A program made the position numbers and the translations under genes. This document shows positions 1 through 8,719 of a stretch of 64,000 nucleotides of DNA, piece by piece; the first letter of the stretch is position 1, and every line of letters begins with the position of its first letter. A model generated the notes under the pieces. It was not told where the DNA came from. It worked only from the letters and a program-made list of their open reading frames with translations, and did not search any database. Source of the DNA: Microbispora hainanensis (GTDB lineage: Bacteria > Actinomycetota > Actinomycetes > Streptosporangiales > Streptosporangiaceae); contig NZ_CP108086.1 in NCBI RefSeq assembly GCF_036186745.1, positions 8,122,001 through 8,186,000 of the forward strand, read 5' to 3'.

Positions 1-152
1 CGCCGGCGGCCGCAGGTGCGTGATCGAACCGACGATCTGGCCGCGCATCTCACTGCGGACGAGCAGCCAGCACACGGCCGCCGCCACCGCGACGGCCAGG
101 GCGACCCCGGCCGCGATCAGCAGCGTGAGCCGGGACCGCAGGGATCGCCGTC

Positions 153-156
<4 letters not shown>
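1..156 (-). CDS. Sensor histidine kinase, N-terminal fragment (runs off the window)
   Basis: Fifty-two codons are visible on the minus strand, starting at a GTG at 156-154 that overlaps the TGA stop of the upstream response regulator in a GTGA arrangement. The residues begin with an Arg/Ser-rich cytoplasmic tail (VRRRSLRSR). A hydrophobic stretch rich in Leu, Ala and Val follows at about residues 11-33, which fits a first transmembrane helix, and then the start of an extracytoplasmic region. An OmpR-type regulator overlapping a membrane protein is the classic arrangement for a regulator-kinase operon, so this is very probably the cognate kinase. HAMP, H-box and ATPase domains lie outside the window, so the kinase assignment rests on position and topology only. 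Confidence 0.75.
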
Positions 157-878
<722 letters not shown>

Positions 879-892
879 AAGCTACCCGAGCG

Positions 893-2431
893 TCATGAAG
901 GTTCCGTTAGAACGGCCATCGCGGCGTTGTGGCCGGGGATGCCGCTGACGCCGCCGCCGCGCCGGGCGCCCGCGCCGCACAGCAGCACCCGCTCGTGCGC
1001 CGTCTCGACGCCCCACTGAGCGGGCCGGTCCCCGTGGCCGCCCTCCTCGGCGTACGGCCAGGACAGGTCGCGGTGGAAGATGTGGCCTCCGGGCAGGCCC
1101 GCGTCGCGCTCCAGGTCGAGCGGCGTCTTGACCTCCAGGCAGGGCTCGCCCGAGGGCGCGCGCAGCAGGCAGTCCTCGATGGGCTCGGCGAGCACGGAGT
1201 CGATCGAGGCGAGCGTGCGGGCCAGCGCCTCCTTCTTCGCCGCCGGATCGGCGAACAGGCGCGCCGGCATGTGCAGGCCGAACAGCGTCATCGTGTGCGC
1301 CCCCGCCTCGCGCAGCTCCGGGCCGAGGATCGAGGGGTCGGTGAGCGAGTGGCAGTAGACCTCGGCGGGCGGCAGGTCCGGCACCTTCCCCGCGGCGGCC
1401 TGCGCGTACGCCGCGGCGAGCTGGTCGCGGGTCTCGTTGATGTGGAAGGTGCCGCTGAACGCCTCGGCGGGGTCCACGGCGGGGTCGCGCAGCCGGGGCA
1501 GCCGCGACAGCACCATGTTGATTTTGAGCTGGGCGCCCTCGGGCCGCTCGGGCGTCTCCCCGAGCAGGCGGGCGAGCACGGCGGGCGGCAGGTTGGCCAG
1601 CACCTTCCCGGCGGTCACCGCGTGCTGCGCGCCGTCGTCGAACGTGACCTCTCCCGTGTCCGGGTCGATGGCCAGCACCTCGGCGCCGGTGCGGATCTCG
1701 GCGCCGTGCCGCCGCGCGACCTCGGCGAGCTCGGCGGTCACCGCGCCCATGCCGCCGACCGGGACGTTCCAGTCGCCCGTGCCGTCGCCGATGACGTGGT
1801 AGAGGAAGCACCGGTTGGCCAGCAGGTCGGTGGCCGGGTCGGCGAAGGTGCCGATCAGGGAGTCGGTGAGGACGACCCCGCGCACGGTGTCGTCGGCGAA
1901 CCGCTCGTCCACCACCTCGCCGACGGGCCGTTCGAACAGGTCGCGCCACGCCTCGTCGTCCCCCACGACCTCCCGAAGTGCCGTACGGCCGCGCAGCGGT
2001 TCGAGCAGCGTCGGCGCGACCCGCTGGGCCACATGGGCGGTCATCCCGTAGAACCGCTCCCAGGCGGCCAGGTCGTGCCGTCCTCCGGTCACCGCCTCGA
2101 AGGAGGCGGCGGTGCGCGCGGCGTCCTCGTTGTCCACGAGCAGACCGGTGTCGCCCGCCGGCGTGTAGGAGGCGAAGCGGCGGCGGCGCAGGTCGAGACG
2201 GAGCCCGAGGTCCTTCACGATCTTCGTGGGCAGCAGGCTGACCAGGTAGGAGTAACGCGACAGCCGCGCGTCCACGCCGGGGAACGCTCGGGCCGACACG
2301 GCGAGACCGCCCACGTGGCCGAGGCGTTCCAGGACCAGCACGCTGCGTCCGGCGCGGGCGAGGTAGGCCGCGGCGACGAGGCCGTTGTGCCCGGCGCCGG
2401 CGATGACGACGTCGTAGTGCGAGCGTGGCAT
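893..2431 (-). CDS. Phytoene-desaturase-like FAD-dependent oxidoreductase
   Basis: A 512-residue NAD(P)/FAD-dependent oxidoreductase of the phytoene dehydrogenase/PYROXD2-like family. The N-terminus carries the dinucleotide-binding fold (VVIAGAGHNGLVAAAYLARAG, about residues 8-28) followed by LERLGHVGG. A C-terminal GIPGHNAAMAVL segment is typical of the FAD-binding end of this family. The length fits COG1233 proteins of about 500-530 residues. The ATG start is preceded by GGGAGA at a good distance. No carotenoid genes are nearby, so carotenoid desaturation cannot be claimed and the substrate is unknown. It lies upstream of the response regulator on the same strand. Confidence 0.9.
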   Translation of the reverse strand: MPRSHYDVVIAGAGHNGLVAAAYLARAGRSVLVLERLGHVGGLAVSARAFPGVDARLSRYSYLVSLLPTKIVKDLGLRLDLRRRRFASYTPAGDTGLLVDNEDAARTAASFEAVTGGRHDLAAWERFYGMTAHVAQRVAPTLLEPLRGRTALREVVGDDEAWRDLFERPVGEVVDERFADDTVRGVVLTDSLIGTFADPATDLLANRCFLYHVIGDGTGDWNVPVGGMGAVTAELAEVARRHGAEIRTGAEVLAIDPDTGEVTFDDGAQHAVTAGKVLANLPPAVLARLLGETPERPEGAQLKINMVLSRLPRLRDPAVDPAEAFSGTFHINETRDQLAAAYAQAAAGKVPDLPPAEVYCHSLTDPSILGPELREAGAHTMTLFGLHMPARLFADPAAKKEALARTLASIDSVLAEPIEDCLLRAPSGEPCLEVKTPLDLERDAGLPGGHIFHRDLSWPYAEEGGHGDRPAQWGVETAHERVLLCGAGARRGGGVSGIPGHNAAMAVLTEPS

Positions 2432-2567
2432 GAAGGCGTTCTCCCGGGTCGTACGTGGCTCGGTGTCTCAGTGGGCGGGGCCGGATGCGGGTCGTGACGG
2501 CGGGCGTGAAAGGGTCTCGGAGGGCCGACGGGGGGCCGGCGACGGGTGAGGCCGGGCGGACGCCCGC

Positions 2568-2582
2568 AACTTATCGCAAGTT
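2568..2582. promoter_or_regulatory. Inverted repeat AACTT-N5-AAGTT, possible operator
   Basis: A perfect 5-base dyad with a 5-base spacer lies in the 380-base gap between the minus-strand oxidoreductase and the plus-strand psuG. It sits in the only relatively AT-rich part of the gap, where both divergent promoters would be expected. The symmetry is visible in the sequence; the operator role is inference and the binding protein is unknown. Confidence 0.35.
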
Positions 2583-2674
2583 CCCCCTCGATACCCGGGC
2601 AGAATATGCCGAAGCGGACAATCTTCCGCCAACGAGAGAACCCCAAGCGGGAAACACACCGAGCGATCCGGAGG

Positions 2675-2754
2675 GGCGCGCCGCCGATCTGGACCGAGCA
2701 GCGCGCGGGAGCGAAGCGACCCGAGCGCGACGAGGGAGGCGCCGACGGCGCGCC
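2675..2754 (+). other. Structured leader upstream of psuG (nested stem-loops)
   Basis: A 9-base outer stem pairs GGCGCGCCG (2675-2683) with CGGCGCGCC (2746-2754). Inside it, GCG/CGC (2701-2703 and 2726-2728) and CGGG/CCCG (2706-2709 and 2720-2723) form a second hairpin with a 10-base loop. It ends about 60 bases before the psuG start. It could be an RNA leader or an intergenic REP-like palindrome. It does not match any riboswitch class I can recognise. The rest of the 2432-2813 gap shows no gene. Confidence 0.4.
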
Positions 2755-2813
2755 TTCGGCACGGCCAGGCGGAAGTGAGCGCCCCGATGGTGAGCGGGAA
2801 ACACAGGAGAGAC

Positions 2814-3716
2814 ATGCGCGTTTCCGATGAGGTCGCCGAGGCGCTGGCCGCCGGCCGTCCGGTGGTCGCCCTGGAGTCCACCATCATCTCCCACGGGCTT
2901 CCCCAGCCCCGCAACCTCCAGGTCGCACTCGAACTGGAGGACATCGTCCGGCAGGCGGGGGCCGTGCCGGCGACGGTGGCGGTGCTGGACGGCGTCCCCC
3001 GGGTGGGCCTGGACAAGGAGGGGCTGGAGCGGATCGCGACCGAGCCGGGCCTGCGCAAGCTCGGCTTCCGCGACCTCGCCCCGGCCGCCGCGCTCGGGCT
3101 CAGCGGCGCCACGACCGTCTCGGGCACCTCGTTCCTGGCCGCCCGCGCGGGCGTGCGGGTGTTCGCCACCGGGGGCCTCGGCGGCGTCCACCGCGGCTGG
3201 ACCACGGTGCAGGACGAGTCTGCCGACATCGACACGCTCAGCCGCACGAGGATCACCGTCGTGTGCGCCGGGGTGAAGTCGATCCTCGACGTGCCCGCGA
3301 CGCTCCAGCGGCTGGAGACCAAGCAGGTCACCGTCGTGGGCTACCGCACGGACGAGTTCCCCGGTTTCTACCTGCACACCTCCGGCGAGCCGGTGGACTG
3401 GCGCATCGAGACGCCGCAGGAGGCCGCCGGCGTCATGCGGGCCCAGGACGCGCTCGGCGGGCTCGACACGGCGCTGATCGTGGCGAACCCGGTGCCGGTC
3501 GATCTCCAGCTCGACCCCGAACTGCACGACCGGGTGCTCGCGGACGGCCTGCGCGCCGCCGAGGAGCGCGGGGTCACCGGGCAGGCCATCACGCCGTTCC
3601 TGCTGGAATACCTGGTCGAGGGCACGGGTGGCGCCTCGCTGGAGGCCAACCTCGCGGCCGTACGCGGCAACACCCGCCTGGCCGGGGAGATCGCGGCCGC
3701 CTGGGCGGCCGGGTGA
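2814..3716 (+). CDS. psuG: Pseudouridine-5'-phosphate glycosidase
   Basis: PsuG splits pseudouridine 5'-phosphate into uracil and ribose 5-phosphate, breaking the C-glycosidic bond. The protein matches the family throughout: VVALESTIISHGLP near the N-terminus, GAVPATVAVLDGVPRVGL, FATGGLGGVHRG, VVCAGVKSILD and TPFLLEYLVEGTGG. Length is about 300 residues, as for E. coli PsuG. The ATG at 2814 has AGGAGA just upstream; an in-frame GTG at 2775 would add 13 residues but has no better ribosome site. The stop codon overlaps the start of the kinase gene, so the two steps of pseudouridine salvage are co-translated. The cytoplasmic product feeds uracil salvage and the pentose phosphate pathway. Confidence 0.96.
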   Translation: MRVSDEVAEALAAGRPVVALESTIISHGLPQPRNLQVALELEDIVRQAGAVPATVAVLDGVPRVGLDKEGLERIATEPGLRKLGFRDLAPAAALGLSGATTVSGTSFLAARAGVRVFATGGLGGVHRGWTTVQDESADIDTLSRTRITVVCAGVKSILDVPATLQRLETKQVTVVGYRTDEFPGFYLHTSGEPVDWRIETPQEAAGVMRAQDALGGLDTALIVANPVPVDLQLDPELHDRVLADGLRAAEERGVTGQAITPFLLEYLVEGTGGASLEANLAAVRGNTRLAGEIAAAWAAG

Positions 3717-4651
3717 GCGGTCTGCTGGTGATCGGCGACGTGGTCACCGACGTCGTCGCGCTGCACGACGGCCCCGCGGCCACCGGCACCGACACGCCCG
3801 CCGACATCGCGCTGCACCCGGGCGGCTCGGGGGCGAACACCGCCTCCTGGGCCGCCCGGCTCGGCGCGGACACCCGCCTGCTCGCGCGGGCCGGGTACGA
3901 CACCGGCGAGTGGCACGCGGCCCAGCTCACCAAGGCCGGGGTCCGGCCGCACCTGCGGATCGACCCGGAACGGCCCTCGGCCGTCGTGATCGCGATGGTC
4001 GACTCCACCGGCGAGCGGTCCATGCTCACCAACCGCGGGGCGAGCGGCCACATCGGGGTCGGCGACTGGACCCCGGACCTCCTCGACGGGGTCGGGCACC
4101 TGCACGTGTCGGCGTACACGATGTTCGCCGAGCCGGGCCTGGAGCTCGTACGGCTCGCCATGCGCGAGGCAGCCGGGCGCGGGATCACCATCAGCGTCGA
4201 TCCGGCCTCCAGCGGGCCGCTGCGCGCCTTCGGGCCCGAGCGGTTCCTCCGCGAGAGCGCCCCGGCGAGCATCGTGATCCCCAACCTGGAGGAGGCCCTG
4301 CTGCTCGCGGACGCCGCGGATCCCGAGACGGCCGCCGGCACGCTCAGCGCCCACTACGGGACGGCTGTGGTGAAGCTGGGGGCCGGTGGTGCCCTGCTGG
4401 CCCGCGATGGCCGTATAGTCGCCAGAGCGGCCGCGCCCACGGCGGAGGTCGTCGACTCGACGGGCGCGGGAGACGCGTTCGCCGCGGGGTTCCTGGTCGC
4501 CTTCATGGCCGGGGACACGCCCGAGGAAGCCCTGCGTAAGGGGTGTGAGACGGGTGCCGCGGCGGTCGCGCAGATCGGTGCCCGGCCGGATCCTGGGAAC
4601 TTTACCCTATTGACACCAATTGCTGGTTTGCGGCGTAAGCTGCACCATTAG
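3713..4651 (+). CDS. psuK: PfkB-family sugar kinase, probable pseudouridine kinase
   Basis: A 312-residue ribokinase/PfkB-fold kinase. It has the N-terminal glycine motif (ALHPGGSGANTASWAARLG, about residues 34-52) and the C-terminal DSTGAGDAFAAGF anion-hole and catalytic-Asp motif (about 248-260). The GTG start at 3713 overlaps the psuG TGA in a GTGA junction. Because PfkB enzymes vary in substrate, the assignment rests on this coupling: in the known pathway PsuK phosphorylates pseudouridine and PsuG cleaves the product. Another nucleoside or ribose kinase remains possible but is less likely in this context. Confidence 0.9.
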   Translation: MSGLLVIGDVVTDVVALHDGPAATGTDTPADIALHPGGSGANTASWAARLGADTRLLARAGYDTGEWHAAQLTKAGVRPHLRIDPERPSAVVIAMVDSTGERSMLTNRGASGHIGVGDWTPDLLDGVGHLHVSAYTMFAEPGLELVRLAMREAAGRGITISVDPASSGPLRAFGPERFLRESAPASIVIPNLEEALLLADAADPETAAGTLSAHYGTAVVKLGAGGALLARDGRIVARAAAPTAEVVDSTGAGDAFAAGFLVAFMAGDTPEEALRKGCETGAAAVAQIGARPDPGNFTLLTPIAGLRRKLHH

Positions 4652-4688
4652 CAACATGCGTCACTCTCGGGAGGGTGCGGTCATACCG

Positions 4689-6821
4689 ATGGACGCCGAG
4701 TCAACGATCTGCCTGAGCGACCTGGTCCCGGCCCTGCGCTGGAGCCGTCCTCAGCAGGTGGCCGAGCTGCTGGCCGACCCGCGCCTGCCCGGCGGCTGGT
4801 GGGCCTCCGTCGGAATCGGCCGCGCGATGCGGGCGACCGGCGTCGACTGGCTCTGCGAGCGGCTCGCCCGCCTGGCGGTCGGGCGCTGGGACCACCTGCC
4901 CCTCACCGACCTGCTTCCGGCGCTCCAGGTGCACACCGTGGACCCGGCCATGCCCGGCTGGCCCGACCCCGTACGCACGGTGGTCAACCACCTCGGCGGC
5001 TGGTATCGGCTGCGCCGCCTGACGCCGTGCGACCTCCAGGCCCCGGCCGCCCCGGCCTCGCCCGAGGTTCTCCTGACCACGGTGTTCCGGGAGGTGTTCG
5101 GGCGCCTGGAGAGCGAGCTGGCGTCCGGGCGGTCCGCGGAGGCCCTCGCCGGGGCCGAGGCCGCACCCCAGGCCCAGGCCGCCCAAGCACAGGCACAGGC
5201 ACAGGTCCAGACTCCGGCACCGCCTCAGCCGCAGGCACAGGCCCCCGCACAGGCACAGGCACCCGCACAGGCACCGGCCCCCGCACAGGCACCGGGTCAG
5301 GGCCAGACGCAGGCGCCCGCCGGCCCCGCCTCCGTGCCCTTCCCGCAGGCCGTGCCCGGGACCTCCTCTCAGGCGTTCCCCCAGGTCGCCGCCGCGCAGG
5401 CACCGGCTCAGGCACCCGCCCAGACGCCCCCGCAGCCGGGGCAGGCGCCCGCCCGGCCGGGGCAGGGCACGCCGCCGCCACCCACCGTACCGGGGGCGGC
5501 GCCGGCGGCAGGACCGGTCAGGCCCGCCACCCAGCCCTTCGCCCGGCAGCCCGGAGCCTCGCTCCCGCAGGTCCCTGCGGCCCCTGCGCAGCCACCCGCC
5601 CAGCCCGCCGCTCAGCCGGCCGCCCAGCCTGCTCCGGAGGCGGCGCGGCCCGCCGACCTCAGCGCGCACCCGATGGTCGCGGTCATCGAGGGCCTGTTCC
5701 GCGGCTGGGACCCGCTCGCCAGGGCCGTCGCGGCCGAGCGGCTGTTCGCCGCCGAGCCGGTGAGCCTGCGCACGCTGGCGCACAACCTCAACGTTGACCG
5801 CGACCTGCTCTCCCAGGCCCAGCGCGCGGCCGAGGAGCGGGTGCTGCTGTGGCTGCGCTCCCCCGACTCCGCGCCGCTCACCGGCCACCTGTTCGGGCTC
5901 ACCGAATGGCTGGGCGCGGCGGCCACCCAGGAGCAGCTCATCGCGGCCGACCCGTCCCACCCCATCGAGGTGCCGGCCCTCGGCACGCCGCTGTGGCGGG
6001 TGCTGGTGACGCTGATGCCCGACCGCCGCCTCCAGGACGGCTGGCTCGTGGTCGGCGACCTCGCGGGGCTGCGGGAGAAGACCCGCCAGCTGCTGGCGAA
6101 CAAGCCGGCGGACGCCGACGTCGTGGAACTGCTCGGCCAGCTCGGCATCCGTGCCCACTCGGCCAAGGCGTGGCTCGAATCCATGCCGCAGGCGAGCTCG
6201 CCGGCCGAGCCCGGCCCCCTGCCCACCCGGCACGGCCCCGACCAGTCCGCGCGGCCCGCGCCGCTGCCCCGCCGTACGCCGGGCGCGAACGGGCACCATC
6301 ACGGCCGCGGTGGGGTCCCGATCCCCTCGCAGGCCAACAACGGGCCCGACGCCGCCACCGCGCTCGCCGCGCTCAACGCGCTCACGAACGGCAATCTCAA
6401 CGGCAACCTGAACGGACACCAGAACGGGAACCAGAACGGGAACCAGAACGGGAACCACCTGGGCGGCAATCTGAACGGGGGCGTGCCGCGGCCCCACCTG
6501 GTGCCGAACCCCCGCCCGACCTCCAGCCCGGCCTCCGACCCGCGCCGCTGGCAGCGGATCGACGTCACCAGCGGCCACCTGCGGGGCGAGCCGGTCGCGG
6601 TCCCGGAGGGGTACGCCGCCCAGCTCGGCATGCGCCCGGGGACGCTGCTGTCGGTCACCGGCCCGGGGGACAACGCCGTCGTGCTGGTGTGGCGCGACCG
6701 GCAGCCGGTGTTCGACTCGCTCCAGCCGGTGCTGATGCGGCTGAACGCGCGGCCCGGCGACTCGGTCTACGTGACCGTGGACGGCTACCGCCTGGACGCC
6801 CAGCTCACGTCTTCGGTCTGA
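4689..6821 (+). CDS. Unrecognised large Ala/Pro/Gln-rich protein with globular ends
   Basis: A 710-residue protein I cannot assign. Residues about 1-135 look globular and helical (LVPALRWSRPQQVAELL). Residues about 145-320 are a low-complexity linker of Ala, Gln and Pro with many AQAQ and APAQ units. Residues about 325-510 are globular again and include RTLAHNLNVDRDLLSQAQRA, which resembles a helix-turn-helix of the sigma region-4 kind. An Asn-Gly-Gln repeat follows (6391-6480). A C-terminal beta-rich domain of about 90 residues (WQRIDVTSGHLRGEPVAVPE onward) ends the protein. No signal peptide or membrane helix is seen. The ATG has GGGAGG about 14 bases upstream, slightly far. Its 3' end overlaps that of the convergent GNAT gene by 17 bases. 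DNA binding is only a suggestion. Confidence 0.75.
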   Translation: MDAESTICLSDLVPALRWSRPQQVAELLADPRLPGGWWASVGIGRAMRATGVDWLCERLARLAVGRWDHLPLTDLLPALQVHTVDPAMPGWPDPVRTVVNHLGGWYRLRRLTPCDLQAPAAPASPEVLLTTVFREVFGRLESELASGRSAEALAGAEAAPQAQAAQAQAQAQVQTPAPPQPQAQAPAQAQAPAQAPAPAQAPGQGQTQAPAGPASVPFPQAVPGTSSQAFPQVAAAQAPAQAPAQTPPQPGQAPARPGQGTPPPPTVPGAAPAAGPVRPATQPFARQPGASLPQVPAAPAQPPAQPAAQPAAQPAPEAARPADLSAHPMVAVIEGLFRGWDPLARAVAAERLFAAEPVSLRTLAHNLNVDRDLLSQAQRAAEERVLLWLRSPDSAPLTGHLFGLTEWLGAAATQEQLIAADPSHPIEVPALGTPLWRVLVTLMPDRRLQDGWLVVGDLAGLREKTRQLLANKPADADVVELLGQLGIRAHSAKAWLESMPQASSPAEPGPLPTRHGPDQSARPAPLPRRTPGANGHHHGRGGVPIPSQANNGPDAATALAALNALTNGNLNGNLNGHQNGNQNGNQNGNHLGGNLNGGVPRPHLVPNPRPTSSPASDPRRWQRIDVTSGHLRGEPVAVPEGYAAQLGMRPGTLLSVTGPGDNAVVLVWRDRQPVFDSLQPVLMRLNARPGDSVYVTVDGYRLDAQLTSSV

Positions 6822-7248
6822 GCATCTTGCGGTAGTAGGTGGCCGACACCTCGTAGCCGAGCGCGCCGTAGAACTCGGCGGCCCTCCGGGTCGCAAGTGC
6901 GACGTATCCGGCCTGCCGTGAGCGCGCCCACGTCTCGAACTCCTCAAGGAGCCGCCGCCCGATGCCGAGACGGCGGTAACCGCTCTCGATCATCGCCTCC
7001 TCCACCCACGCGACCCTGCCGTTGGCGAACAGCGTGAGGTGGGTGAAGCCCAGCAGGTAGCCGCGTACGGTGCCGTCAACGGTGGCGACGAGCAGGAAGG
7101 CGTCCTCGTTCTCCAGGAGTTGCGGCAGCGCGGCGTCGAACGGCGCCCGCTCGGGCCGGAACGTCACCGCGAACTCGCGGGCGAGCGCGAAGATCTCGTC
7201 CGCGTCGCTCTTCTCGGCCCTCCGGAACTGGAGATCACCAGACGTCAT
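6805..7248 (-). CDS. GNAT-family N-acetyltransferase
   Basis: A 147-residue acetyltransferase with the GNAT fold. The strand-4/helix-3 acetyl-CoA site reads VEEAMIESGYRRLGIGRRLL (about residues 82-101), and the C-terminus carries AAEFYGALGYEVSATYYRKM. The start is the ATG at 7248; the open frame continues upstream through the LysR gene in another frame, which is not coding. It lies 56 bases downstream of the LysR gene on the same strand, so the two may be co-transcribed. The substrate cannot be told. Its stop lies inside the end of the convergent unknown gene. Confidence 0.88.
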   Translation of the reverse strand: MTSGDLQFRRAEKSDADEIFALAREFAVTFRPERAPFDAALPQLLENEDAFLLVATVDGTVRGYLLGFTHLTLFANGRVAWVEEAMIESGYRRLGIGRRLLEEFETWARSRQAGYVALATRRAAEFYGALGYEVSATYYRKMLRPKT

Positions 7249-7304
7249 GAAAGGGACTCTAGGAGTGCCCGGGCACATACGTCCAATCCGGAGTCCGGCG
7301 ATTC

Positions 7305-8189
7305 TCACGCCGGAGGCACGGCGAAGGAGCGCCGGGCGTGCCGTACGAACTCGCGTACGGCCGGGCCCTGGCCGCCGCGCCACAGCAGCGCGAGCAGGGC
7401 GGGCGTCTCGACGTCTTCGATGGTGAGCGCGGTGAGCCGGTCCCGGTAGGCCGCGGCCATCGACTCGCTGAGGACGGCGACGCCGAGCCCGCGGGCCGCG
7501 AGGCCGGCGATCGCGTCGGCCGCCCCGGCCTGCAGCGCGATCACCGGCTGGAGACCCCGGGCCGCGCAGGCGCGGTCGAAGACGGTGCGCAGGCCGGTGC
7601 CGTACGGCATGCAGACGATCGGGTGCGCGGCGAGGTCGCTCAGGGTGACGCCGCCCCGTCCCGCGAGGGGGTGATCCGGAGGGACGGCGGCGACGAGCCG
7701 CTCGCTGACGATCGTCAGCGTCTCCAGGCCGTCCGGGGCGGCGGCGAGCCCGGCGAGGGCCAGGTCGAGAGCCCCGGAGCGCACCCCTTCGACGAGCCGG
7801 TCGGAGTTGTCCTCCAGCAGGGCGATCTCGACCCCGGGATGGGCCCGGTGGAAGGCGGCGAGTGCGTCGAACAGCGGCGTGACGGTGCAGCCGACGACCA
7901 TCCCGACGGTGAGCCTGCCCCGGATGAGTCCGGTCACCTCGCCCACCGCCTGGCCCAGCGCCCCGGCCGCGGCGAGCGCGGCGCGGGCGTGGTCGAGCGC
8001 GGCCTTGCCCGCGACGGTCAGGGTGACGGTCCGCGCGGACCGGTCGAACAGCTCGGCGCCGAGCTCGCGTTCGAGCTGCCTGATCTGGGCGCTGACGCCC
8101 GGCTGGCTGATGTGCACCCGCTCGGCGGCGCGGGTGAAGTTGCGCTCCTCGGCGACCGCGACGAAATACTCCAGCTGGCGCAGCTCCAT
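7305..8189 (-). CDS. LysR-family transcriptional regulator
   Basis: A 294-residue LysR regulator. The N-terminal winged helix reads MELRQLEYFVAVAEERNFTR, then AAERVHISQPGVSAQIRQLE. The effector-binding domain follows from about residue 90 (RGRLTVGMVV, then the AALLEDNSDRL-like region). Length is typical. It is divergent from the small SnoaL-like gene at 8297, which would be the classic LysR target. An AAC-N11-GTT half-symmetry lies at 8190-8206, immediately at its own start codon. The effector is unknown. Confidence 0.93.
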   Translation of the reverse strand: MELRQLEYFVAVAEERNFTRAAERVHISQPGVSAQIRQLERELGAELFDRSARTVTLTVAGKAALDHARAALAAAGALGQAVGEVTGLIRGRLTVGMVVGCTVTPLFDALAAFHRAHPGVEIALLEDNSDRLVEGVRSGALDLALAGLAAAPDGLETLTIVSERLVAAVPPDHPLAGRGGVTLSDLAAHPIVCMPYGTGLRTVFDRACAARGLQPVIALQAGAADAIAGLAARGLGVAVLSESMAAAYRDRLTALTIEDVETPALLALLWRGGQGPAVREFVRHARRSFAVPPA

Positions 8190-8296
8190 AACTTTTGATT
8201 CTAGTTGCCAGCAGAACCATCTGTTGGACTTCTGAAAGGCGGCTCGGCAGGGTGGAGGCTGTACGAGATTCGCCGTCGAGATTCGGGGAGGAACCG

Positions 8297-8662
8297 ATGC
8301 CGGATTACGAGAAGGCCATGCGGCCGGAGGACATCACCCGCCTGTTCGTCGAGCGGTCCAACGCCGGTGACGCCGCGGGCGTGGCGGCGCTCTACGAGGA
8401 GAACGCCGTGCTGGCCTACCCGCCGGGCAGCGTGACGGTCGGCCGGGAGGCGATCCGCGCCCTGTGGGAGAAGGTGCTGGCGAACCGCCCCCGCTTCGAG
8501 CCCGAGGAGCCCCTTCCGACGCTGGTCAGCGGCGACATCGCGCTCACCTCGACCCCGCCCAGGGACGGCGCCGGCGCCCGCGCCCAGGTCGTACGGCGCC
8601 AGCCCGACGGAAGCTGGCTGCGAGTGCTCGACCAGCCGGAGTTCCAGCCGCCGTCCCGCTGA
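8297..8662 (+). CDS. SnoaL/NTF2-like (ketosteroid-isomerase-fold) protein
   Basis: A 121-residue protein with the NTF2-like cone-fold pattern: an N-terminal helix FVERSNAGDAAGVAALYEENAVL, PPGSVTVGREAIRALWEKVL, then beta strands ending VVRRQPDGSWLRVLDQPEF. Related proteins are annotated as nuclear transport factor 2 family, SgcJ/EcaC oxidoreductases or DUF4440. The ATG has a strong GGGGAGGA ribosome site at 8285-8292. It is divergent from the LysR gene and followed by a strong terminator. The reaction, if any, is unknown. Confidence 0.85.
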   Translation: MPDYEKAMRPEDITRLFVERSNAGDAAGVAALYEENAVLAYPPGSVTVGREAIRALWEKVLANRPRFEPEEPLPTLVSGDIALTSTPPRDGAGARAQVVRRQPDGSWLRVLDQPEFQPPSR

Positions 8663-8673
8663 GCGACGTGCTG

Positions 8674-8714
8674 CCGGCACGCCCCGGGGAGCGGCGCTCC
8701 CCGGGGCGTGCCGG
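8674..8714. terminator. Bidirectional intrinsic terminator
   Basis: A perfect 19-base stem (8674-8692 with 8696-8714) closes on a 3-base GGC loop. It lies exactly between the ends of the convergent SnoaL-like gene (8662) and the dicarboxylate transporter gene (8720). There is no T-run, as is usual for high-GC actinobacterial terminators. It can serve both strands. Confidence 0.85.
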
Positions 8715-8719
8715 AGCGA

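Noticed and set aside
2675..2754. Known riboswitch or tRNA-like element upstream of psuG
   Set aside because: The stems do not fit any riboswitch class I know and there is no anticodon or T-arm pattern. Kept only as a structured leader of unknown role.
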